The position numbers were made by a program, and so were the translations under genes. This document shows positions 5,644 to 11,090 of a stretch of DNA of 11,090 bases, piece by piece (the stretch's first letter is position 1; each line of letters begins with the position of its first letter). The stretch is from Candidatus Moraniibacteriota bacterium. GTDB taxonomy: Bacteria; Patescibacteriota; Minisyncoccia; CAIUEV01. The stretch lies in contig VGKB01000027.1 of the NCBI GenBank assembly GCA_016867255.1, forward strand, positions 1 through 11,090. The letters are read 5' to 3'. The notes under the pieces were generated by a model that saw only the letters and a program-made list of their open reading frames with translations, did not search any database and was not told the origin of the DNA.

Positions 5644-7296
5644 ATGCTCCGAAAAAAATGGAAATATCTTATTCTGTCCCTCGTCTTATTGCCCCTTCTG
5701 GCGGTGGCTTTTACGGCGGGCTATTTTTTGCACCGGATCTGGCTGGTTTCTCGGGTTATTACCGTAAAGAATGAGCCAGTGGAGGAGCAAAGTGTTACTA
5801 ATGGCAACAATAACTTCTTTCCGAGTTTTAGCGAACCCGTTGAGGATCTGGCGCCGGAAGTTGAGGCACTTTCTGTTGTCTCCGAGGAAACGAAAAATGA
5901 ATACCGCCGCCAATACGGCCTTTTAGAATTTGCCAAAGAGAAGATTTCTCCCGCGCGAGGTTCAAAAGAAAGAATCAACCTTTTGCTTTTGGGTAAAGCG
6001 GTGCCGGGCTACCCGGGTAGCGATCTTACTGATACGATAATTTTGGCCAGCATCAACCCTGTTACTTACCAAGCATCAATGCTCTCTATCCCGCGAGATC
6101 TCTACGTGGCAATTCCCGGTACCAAAAGGTATACAAAGATAAACGCAATTTACGTGTACGGCCTGAAATTGGGTGGGCACCAGAAAGGCATTGAATTGCT
6201 CAAGCAGGCGGTCGCGGCAGTTACGGGCCAAAAGGTTGATTATTATATGATGGTGAATTTTTCGGCTTTTGAGCAGGGAATTAATACGTTAAACGGAGTT
6301 GAGGTGGATGTGCCGGAAAGCATCTATGATAATCGTTATCCCGGTCCTAATTACAGTTATCAAACTTTTGCCATTGAAAAAGGGCCGCATCATTTGGATG
6401 GCGCCACGGCGCTGAAATATGTTAGAGTAAGGCATGCCGCAGGTGGGGATTTCGGCCGGGCCCGCCGCCAGCAACAAGTGATTGAAGCGGCCAAGAATAA
6501 GTTTTTTGAGAAAAGGGGACTAAAGGAAAGTCTGTCATTTTTTAACGAAATCCTTAAGATTATTCAAGCAAACGTGAAAACTGATGTGGAGTTTACGGAT
6601 TATTTTCCTTTCTTGTTGCTCCTTAAGGATATTAACGTGAATCAGGTGGTGAACCGGGTACTGGACAACACGGCGGAAGGGCTGCTAGAGGATTATAATC
6701 CGGCAATACAGGGTATCAGGGCTTACACTTTGCGGCCGCGCGCGGGCAATTACTATGAAATTCATAAAGTGGCCGCTTACATTCTTCACTTGGACCGGAT
6801 GGAGCGGCAGGAAAAAGCCCGAGCGGAAGAAAAATCCCGAGTGGTGGTTATGTCTGCGCCTAATTTTATTGATTATCGGGAGAGAGTAGAGCGAATCTTA
6901 CGGGGGAAGGGATACCAAGTTGACGGAACCGGCTACGGCATTGAAAATGTGAATTTATGGCAAAGGAGATCCGGCGCTAAATTGCCGGCCGTGTCAAAGG
7001 AAAATCGGGGGAAGTTATCTGCCGAACCACTGGTGGAAAAAATTGTGGTTAATCCCGGCGCGCTCAAACAGACAGTAATTTACGATAATGCTGAAGGGAG
7101 AAAACCTTTCAGTCTGGATGATTTGGCGCGGCGTCTTGGCGGCCAGATTTCTTTGTATAAAGAAGCTAACATAGAGGCCGATTTCGTGATAATTTTAGGG
7201 GAGAACGTGAAACAGGTTTTTCAGAAAGAAGAAGAGGGGGAGTTCTTTCTGACGGACGAGGGTATGGAGCAAGAAAAGGCGGAAAATAGTCAATAA
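5644..7296 (+). CDS. LytR-CpsA-Psr (LCP) family cell-wall ligase with LytR_C domain
   Basis: This is a 550-residue membrane-anchored protein. Residues 1-35 form a basic start (MLRKKWK) and one membrane helix (about 8-28). The LCP domain spans about 108-290: INLLLLGKAVPGYPGSDLTD (111-130), the Arg-bearing SIPRDLYV (148-155), KINAIYVYG (165-173), NTLNGVEVDVP (214-224) and the signature ALKYVRVRHAAGGDFGRARR (256-275) followed by QQQ. The C-terminal part (about 398-525, with VVVMSAPNFIDYRERVERIL and DFVIILGENV) resembles a LytR_C domain. LCP enzymes transfer undecaprenyl-linked glycopolymers onto peptidoglycan or other surface acceptors, using a conserved Asp/Arg cluster to hold the polyprenyl pyrophosphate. 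The polymer here is unknown. The last 20 or so residues are very acidic. It follows atpC by 30 nt and could share its message, and it converges on tatD with 9 nt between the stops. Confidence 0.92.
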   Translation: MLRKKWKYLILSLVLLPLLAVAFTAGYFLHRIWLVSRVITVKNEPVEEQSVTNGNNNFFPSFSEPVEDLAPEVEALSVVSEETKNEYRRQYGLLEFAKEKISPARGSKERINLLLLGKAVPGYPGSDLTDTIILASINPVTYQASMLSIPRDLYVAIPGTKRYTKINAIYVYGLKLGGHQKGIELLKQAVAAVTGQKVDYYMMVNFSAFEQGINTLNGVEVDVPESIYDNRYPGPNYSYQTFAIEKGPHHLDGATALKYVRVRHAAGGDFGRARRQQQVIEAAKNKFFEKRGLKESLSFFNEILKIIQANVKTDVEFTDYFPFLLLLKDINVNQVVNRVLDNTAEGLLEDYNPAIQGIRAYTLRPRAGNYYEIHKVAAYILHLDRMERQEKARAEEKSRVVVMSAPNFIDYRERVERILRGKGYQVDGTGYGIENVNLWQRRSGAKLPAVSKENRGKLSAEPLVEKIVVNPGALKQTVIYDNAEGRKPFSLDDLARRLGGQISLYKEANIEADFVIILGENVKQVFQKEEEGEFFLTDEGMEQEKAENSQ

Positions 7297-7305
7297 TTTT
7301 AAATT

Positions 7306-8211
7306 TCAAATTATATTAAATACTCTCATCGCGTTTTCCGTTGTTACTCTTGCCACCTCCTCATTGGTAATTTTCTTCAACTCGGCAATTTTTCGCGCTA
7401 TGTATCCTACGTAAGTTGACTCGTTGCGTTTTCCCCGATAGGGCGCCGGCGCCAGCCAAGGGGAATCTGTTTCTAAAACCAAACGTTCTAGTGGCGTGGC
7501 TTTTACTAAACTGTCGTACTCTGAGGTAAAAGTAATTACCCCATTATAACCAACCATAAATCCGTATTCTAAAAACTCTTCCAGTATTTGCGCACTGGCC
7601 TGAAAACAATGCACAATGCCAATTATTTTATTGTCTCCCCCACCCCGTATTAAGGCACGGGGTGAACTCCGGCGGGAGTTTGATCCTTTAAGTATTTCCA
7701 GTATTTCTCTATAGGCATCGTAATCCTTATCCGGTCGGCAATGAATTATAATGGGCTTGTTTAATTCATCCGCTAATTTCAACTGATCAATAAACACTTC
7801 GGTTTGTTTCGCTTTTAATTTCTTATTTAATCTGGCGGGAAATTTCTTGATATGGAAGTAATCTAAGCCGGTTTCACCAATTGCAACAACCTTCCTACTG
7901 CTTTTTATCAAGCTGGCATAGAATTTTTTATCAAACTTTTCAGCTTTGGTAGCAAACTTAACCTTTTCGCCTCTCACCGTATCCTCAAAAATGTCGTCGT
8001 AAGTGTGAATCGGATGCAAGCCCACTGCCGCATAGACCCCAACTGGATATTTCAGAGCAATATCCACCGCCCGCTTGCTGGTTTTCGCTTCCGCGCCCAC
8101 ATTTACAAACCAGATGTCTTTGGCCAGCGTCTGTTCAATCACTTTCTCCCAGTCATTTTTGAAAGCGTTGAAATTAAAATGAGTATGAGTATCAAAAATT
8201 TTCGGTTGCAC
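7306..8211 (-). CDS. tatD: TatD-family metal-dependent hydrolase (DNase) with an in-frame palindromic insertion
   Basis: This 301-residue TIM-barrel metalloenzyme of the amidohydrolase superfamily has the TatD metal ligands in place: H9 and H11 (DTHTHFN), E113 (AIGETGLDYF), H157 (PIIIHCRP), H201 (GIVHCF) and D249 (LETDSPWLAPAPYRGKRNE). TatD proteins are 3'-5' exonucleases or DNA-repair and quality-control nucleases; the exact substrate here is unknown. The usual length is about 255-265 residues. The excess comes from a longer segment at about 70-100 and from residues 177-194 (SNSRRSSPRALIRGGGDN), encoded by the palindrome at 7641-7680, between the H157 and H201 strands. The start is GTG at 8211; an in-frame TAA lies 6 nt upstream, so no earlier start fits. 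The gene begins 21 nt after the secY stop, so the two are probably co-transcribed. The stop is TGA. Confidence 0.92.
   Translation of the reverse strand: MQPKIFDTHTHFNFNAFKNDWEKVIEQTLAKDIWFVNVGAEAKTSKRAVDIALKYPVGVYAAVGLHPIHTYDDIFEDTVRGEKVKFATKAEKFDKKFYASLIKSSRKVVAIGETGLDYFHIKKFPARLNKKLKAKQTEVFIDQLKLADELNKPIIIHCRPDKDYDAYREILEILKGSNSRRSSPRALIRGGGDNKIIGIVHCFQASAQILEEFLEYGFMVGYNGVITFTSEYDSLVKATPLERLVLETDSPWLAPAPYRGKRNESTYVGYIARKIAELKKITNEEVARVTTENAMRVFNII
7641..7680. repeat. Double palindrome inserted in the tatD coding sequence
   Basis: Two adjacent inverted repeats lie back to back: CACCCCGT (7641-7648) with ACGGGGTG (7657-7664), an 8-bp stem with an 8-nt loop, and AACTCC (7665-7670) with GGAGTT (7675-7680), a 6-bp stem with a 4-nt loop. 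On the coding strand they encode tatD residues 178-191, a Ser/Arg/Pro-rich stretch (NSRRSSPRALIRGG) that does not look like part of the TatD barrel. The element preserves the frame and keeps it open. It resembles the palindromic elements known to insert into coding sequences in Rickettsia, in behaviour only and not in sequence. A single copy is seen in the window. Confidence 0.75.
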
Positions 8212-8232
8212 GGCTTCTTAGTAATATTAAAC

Positions 8233-9516
8233 TTATCCTTTCAAAAATCCGTCGTAGTCGCGCATTACCAGTTGGCTGTCCACCTGCTTCATGGAATCTA
8301 AAGCGACGGAAACGGCGATAAGGAGACTGGTGCCGCCGATGCTCATGGCCTGAATGTGAGTAAGCCCCTGCACGATATAAGGCAAGACTGCGATGGTGCC
8401 CAAGAAAAGCGCCCCGGCTAAAGTAACCCGGTTGAGAATCCTGGTAAGGTATTCCGCAGTGGATCGGCCCGGGCGCACCCCGGGGATATACCCCCCCTGC
8501 TTTTGCAGGTTTTCTCCCACTTTGGTCGGTTCAAAGGTAACCGTGGTGTAAAAATAAGTAAAAGCCACCACCAGAAGAAAGTACATAATTCCATAGACCC
8601 ATTGGTTTTGTAAAAAACTGGAGACGCTAAGAGCGATGTCTTTAACTTTTTCACTTCCGATGGTGCTGATTACGTTGGCGATCATATTGGGAAAAAGCAG
8701 GATAGACATTGCGAAGATAATAGGGATTACTCCCGCTTGGTTGACCCGCAGGGGCAAATAGGAGCTGGAGCTTACCATTCCGCGGCCGCTTACTCGCCGG
8801 GCGTAAGTCACGGGGATGTTACGCTGTCCTTCAGTGACAAAAACCACTCCGGCGATAACGATTATCGCGGCCGCGAAAAACAGGACATAGGAAAAGAGTT
8901 GGGTCGGATCCCAGGTGGTGGCGGTCTGGCGAATAGCATTAGGGATGTTAGCTAGGATCCCGGCAAAGATGATAAGGGAAGTTCCGTTGCCGATTCCTTT
9001 TTCGGTGATTAATTCTCCCAACCACATAAGAAACATAGTGCCGGCGGTAACAATGATCATAATTTTTACCAGTTCCAGCCCCTGCACTTGGTTTATGACT
9101 TGTTGGCTTTTTAGGAGCGTAATCATGCCAAAGCTTTGGACCAAAGAAAAAGGAACGGTCAAGATACGGGTTACTTGTTGGAATTTTTTTCGGCCGATTT
9201 CTCCTTCCTCGCGATACCATTTTTCCACTGCCGGAATTACTACTGTCATAAGCTGCATTACGATAGAGGAGGTGATGTAAGGCCCTACTCCCATCATTAC
9301 CAAGGAGAAGTTGTCCATGCCGGCACCGGAAAAAACGTTCAGGAGGCCGAAAAGTTGGTTGTTTTCAAAAAAACGGGCCAGTCGGGTGGTGTCAATGTCC
9401 GGTACGGGGATAGCGGCGATGGCTCTAAAAATTACCAGCATTGCAAAGACAAACAGGATTTTATTGCGCAATTCTTTAAGCTTCCAGATTTTTTTGATTT
9501 TTGCCCAAACTTGCAT
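8233..9516 (-). CDS. secY: Preprotein translocase subunit SecY
   Basis: This 427-residue protein is the pore-forming subunit of the SecYEG channel, which moves unfolded proteins across, or inserts them into, the cytoplasmic membrane. Ten membrane helices can be traced. Landmarks are the TM1 and plug region (PVPDIDTTRLARFF, 37-50), TM2 GVGPYITSSIVMQLM (76-90), GIGNGTSLIIFAGI (174-187), the C4 loop QRNIPVTYARR (231-241), LPLRVNQAGVIPIIFA (254-269) and the ribosome/SecA-contacting C5 loop GGYIPGVRPGRSTAEYL (341-357). GGTSLLIAVSVALD (394-407) lies in TM10. Length and ends are normal, so it should be functional. SecY usually lies in the spc ribosomal-protein operon after rplO and before adk or map. 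Here it is the first gene of a minus-strand unit followed by tatD, with an unrelated divergent gene upstream. The ATG at 9516 follows an A/T-rich leader without a Shine-Dalgarno sequence. Confidence 0.98.
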   Translation of the reverse strand: MQVWAKIKKIWKLKELRNKILFVFAMLVIFRAIAAIPVPDIDTTRLARFFENNQLFGLLNVFSGAGMDNFSLVMMGVGPYITSSIVMQLMTVVIPAVEKWYREEGEIGRKKFQQVTRILTVPFSLVQSFGMITLLKSQQVINQVQGLELVKIMIIVTAGTMFLMWLGELITEKGIGNGTSLIIFAGILANIPNAIRQTATTWDPTQLFSYVLFFAAAIIVIAGVVFVTEGQRNIPVTYARRVSGRGMVSSSSYLPLRVNQAGVIPIIFAMSILLFPNMIANVISTIGSEKVKDIALSVSSFLQNQWVYGIMYFLLVVAFTYFYTTVTFEPTKVGENLQKQGGYIPGVRPGRSTAEYLTRILNRVTLAGALFLGTIAVLPYIVQGLTHIQAMSIGGTSLLIAVSVALDSMKQVDSQLVMRDYDGFLKG

Positions 9517-9553
9517 TTTTTTGGGTTTTAAAAAAAATGTCCTAAAATTATTT

Positions 9554-9582
9554 ACGTTACCCGGTACAAATTACACGTTACC
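9554..9582. repeat. ACGTTACC direct repeat, 21-bp spacing, in the secY divergent spacer
   Basis: ACGTTACC occurs at 9554-9561 and again at 9575-9582 on the plus strand, start to start 21 bp, or two helical turns. The 92-bp spacer separates secY (minus) from the acidic-protein gene at 9609 (plus), so both promoters should lie here. I could not find a convincing -35/-10 pair for either gene. Same-face spacing fits a protein binding two half-sites, but two 8-mers could also be chance or a simple-repeat remnant. Confidence 0.5.
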
Positions 9583-9608
9583 TGTATTTTATTATTAAAA
9601 CAAATTCC

Positions 9609-10148
9609 ATGAGCTCTTTTTCCGAGACCAAATTAGAAGTAAGATACCCTTGGGACAGTTCTTCGTCGGGAGAATCTCCTTTGGGGCAGCCGGTGAACGA
9701 ACGAAATCGGCCGGTGGAGGAAGAGGAAGAGGCGGTCTCCCCCAAAATGGAAAGATTGCCGGTGCCGGAAGAAACGGTTGAGCCACCGGCGGCCTTGGAA
9801 CCGGCGGAAAGTTTTGAGGATGAGCCCCAAAAAAAAGAACAATCTCCGGATTCGCTGGCCAAGAATGAAGCGATAGCGGCTCTGGTGAAAGTGGAAACTC
9901 TAAAGGGCGCTTCTCCCGCCAGCGTGGAAGCGGAGAGCGCAGTATCCGGAGAAGGCGTAGTTGAAGACCGAGAACCGGACGAATCCGATGCTGAATTGCA
10001 AGAAGTGGGAGAGGTAAGCAGTATTGTGGCCAAAGGGCTTGAGGACTATAAAGGAGGCGTATCAGCTGAGGAAAAAGAAGAGGTGATTTCCCAAACGGTT
10101 AAAGGAATAATCGGTTTAGAAAAAAGAGAAGATAAATTAGCTGCTTAA
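9609..10148 (+). CDS. Uncharacterised acidic, probably disordered protein
   Basis: I do not recognise this 179-residue protein. The first 130 or so residues are dominated by Glu, Pro, Ser, Ala and Val with runs such as VEEEEEA, PEETVEPPAALEPAES and EDEPQKKEQSPDS. The low hydrophobicity and high negative charge suggest an intrinsically disordered cytoplasmic region. The last 45 or so residues (VSSIVAKGLEDYKGGVSAEE and on to IIGLEKRED) look like one or two amphipathic helices and may be the only folded part. There is no signal peptide and no membrane segment. The ATG at 9609 is the first start in the frame and lacks a Shine-Dalgarno. The next gene begins 12 nt after the stop, which suggests co-translation and a shared job. 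The frame is real by its GC-rich coding bias against the AT-rich spacers on either side. Function unknown. Confidence 0.72.
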   Translation: MSSFSETKLEVRYPWDSSSSGESPLGQPVNERNRPVEEEEEAVSPKMERLPVPEETVEPPAALEPAESFEDEPQKKEQSPDSLAKNEAIAALVKVETLKGASPASVEAESAVSGEGVVEDREPDESDAELQEVGEVSSIVAKGLEDYKGGVSAEEKEEVISQTVKGIIGLEKREDKLAA

Positions 10149-10160
10149 TAATACAAAAAA

Positions 10161-10832
10161 ATGGAATCTAAAATTAATATTTACGGCATATTGGAAAGCG
10201 TGCTCCGTTGCGTTTATATGCGGACGGTGATTATGGAAGAGGCCGAGAAGATTGAGCAGGCCTCCAGTAAAAAAGTGAAGCTTCAGCCTTTTGAGGTGAC
10301 GGAAAGCCAAGGAGGGATTTACGAAAAATACGAGAAAGCGATGAAAAAATCGCTTAAATCCCTTACGGAAACAAATCCGCCGGAACGCCGAGTGCTTAAA
10401 GATTACGTGGTGGCGCTGACGGAAAATTTGCGCTTTCAAAAATATGAAGATGATCACTTGGCGGAGGATGTCAAGAATTATAAATTAGAGGAGGACAAGC
10501 TGAAAAAAATAAGCCGGGACGAATTGGGGAAACTTTTGATAGAAATGGCAAAATCTGAAATGGAAAAAGCCGGTTTTGTGCCGGACAAAGAAACGCTCAA
10601 AATAATCTATGACGAGAAATTCGGCCAGTACCTACGCTATCTTGATGTATTTGACTTGGAAATTCTAATTTTGGAGAATCTGGTGATTCAGAGGACGGCG
10701 GAGAGAAAACAAGTGGAAAACATCGCTCGTATTGCCGAAGCTTTTGGCGAATATCTGGAAACCAAAAAAGAGGAAAAGGAAAAACGCACCCGCGCTTTTC
10801 TGGCGGGAAAACTGGGGAAAATGGTAAAGTGA
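10161..10832 (+). CDS. Uncharacterised charged helical protein
   Basis: This 223-residue protein is not recognised. It is rich in Lys and Glu and predicted by eye to be almost all alpha-helical, with no signal peptide or long hydrophobic helix, so it should be cytoplasmic. The middle (about 55-135) is highly charged (KYEKAMKKSLKSL, NYKLEEDKLKKISRDELGKL). A more hydrophobic helical section at about 155-175 (YLRYLDVFDLEILILENLVI) could be a packing core or dimer interface. The tail (LETKKEEKEKRTRAFLAGKL) is again charged. The ATG at 10161 lies 12 nt after the acidic-protein gene; an internal Met at residue 20 (MRTVIMEEAEK) is a possible alternative start. Neither has a Shine-Dalgarno. Tight coupling to the preceding gene suggests the two products work together, but no function can be assigned. 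Confidence 0.78.
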   Translation: MESKINIYGILESVLRCVYMRTVIMEEAEKIEQASSKKVKLQPFEVTESQGGIYEKYEKAMKKSLKSLTETNPPERRVLKDYVVALTENLRFQKYEDDHLAEDVKNYKLEEDKLKKISRDELGKLLIEMAKSEMEKAGFVPDKETLKIIYDEKFGQYLRYLDVFDLEILILENLVIQRTAERKQVENIARIAEAFGEYLETKKEEKEKRTRAFLAGKLGKMVK

Positions 10833-10848
10833 ATGTTTACTATTTTTT
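10818..10848. terminator. Candidate bidirectional intrinsic terminator
   Basis: An AT-rich stem pairs 10818-10828 with 10836-10846 (core GGTAAA with TTTACT, one G-T wobble) around a 7-nt loop, and the right arm runs into six T residues (10843-10848). It overlaps the last codons and TGA stop of the helical-protein gene and reaches the pgk stop on the other strand, as expected between convergent genes. The stem is low in GC, so it would be weak. It is the only hairpin-plus-T-tract I found at a gene end in this window. Confidence 0.4.
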
Positions 10849-11090
10849 AATACTTCAGCTGTTCCAAGCCGGGGAGGGTGCCGTTTGCGATATAGCTAAG
10901 CAGCGCCCCGCCGCCGGTGGAGACAAATCCTACTTGGTTTTGCAAATCTAATTTTTCCAATAATTCTACCGTGTCGCCTCCTCCGGTAAGCCGAATGGCG
11001 TTCTTGTTTTCTGCTACCGCCCGAGCGACAATTTCACTTCCCTGCCGGTATTTTTCCTCTTCAAATTTACCCATTGGCCCGTTCCAGATG
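10847..11090 (-). CDS. pgk: Phosphoglycerate kinase, C-terminal part (cut by the window edge)
   Basis: Eighty residues of the C-terminal nucleotide-binding domain are present, in frame to the window edge. Visible signatures are IWNGPMGKFE (family form VWNGPMGVFE), LTGGGDTVELLEKL (the GGGD loop) and STGGGALLSYI followed by LPGLEQL, which closely match the usual PGK ending. PGK interconverts 1,3-bisphosphoglycerate plus ADP with 3-phosphoglycerate plus ATP in glycolysis. The frame from the internal Met at 11074 is not a separate gene; the WNGP residues upstream show it continues. The stop TAA at 10847-10849 lies 14 nt from the end of the convergent gene. The start and promoter are outside the window. 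Confidence 0.96.
   Translation of the reverse strand, partial: IWNGPMGKFEEEKYRQGSEIVARAVAENKNAIRLTGGGDTVELLEKLDLQNQVGFVSTGGGALLSYIANGTLPGLEQLKY

Noticed and set aside
7293..7314. Terminator between the convergent LCP and tatD genes
   Set aside because: The only stem (ATAATTT/AAATTAT) contains no G-C pair and has no proper T-tract; the 9-nt gap holds no credible terminator.
10847..11074. A separate small gene starting at the Met at 11074
   Set aside because: The frame continues upstream through IWNGP, the conserved PGK stretch, so this Met is internal to pgk.

Overview
The window looks like chromosome from a Candidate Phyla Radiation (Patescibacteria) bacterium, most likely a Parcubacteria-type lineage. 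The pointers are a pilM-pilN-pilO set with divergent sequences, housekeeping genes (fusA, atpC, secY) scattered outside their usual operons, short AT-rich leaders almost without Shine-Dalgarno sequences, and GC-rich palindromes dropped into spacers and even into a gene. TGA is used as a stop (pilN, tatD, the gene ending at 10832), so this is code 11 and not the TGA=Gly lineages. The taxonomic call is inference from style and protein sequence; no search could be run.

Layout. Positions 1-1948 (minus strand) hold a type IV pilus inner-membrane operon, pilM-pilN-pilO, with pilO cut by the window edge. A 292-bp divergent spacer (1949-2240) carries promoter-like elements for both sides, a perfect short palindrome and a long polypurine tract. 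Positions 2241-7296 (plus strand) carry a small multi-pass membrane protein of unknown role, then fusA (EF-G), an isolated atpC (F1 epsilon subunit) and an LCP-family cell-wall ligase with a LytR_C domain. Positions 7306-9516 (minus strand) hold secY followed by tatD, convergent with the LCP gene. A divergent spacer with a 21-bp-phased direct repeat separates secY from two unrecognised plus-strand genes (9609-10148, acidic and probably disordered; 10161-10832, charged helical). These converge on the 3' end of pgk (10847 to the edge).

The most interesting points are: (1) EF-G has lost the canonical guanine-recognition residues in both G4 (NKIN instead of NKxD) and G5 (GGDGRS instead of the usual GSA-type loop), while G1, G2 and G3 are intact; (2) a 143-bp nested inverted repeat (33 paired bases in the arms, with a GC-rich hairpin inside) ends 11 nt before the fusA start codon; (3) a double palindrome sits in frame inside tatD and adds about 17 residues between two metal-ligand motifs. 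Other oddities are the orphan atpC, the displaced secY, tandem 9-bp repeats between pilM and pilN, and an uncharacterised two-gene unit next to secY.

No tRNA, rRNA, CRISPR array, transposase or recognisable riboswitch was seen.
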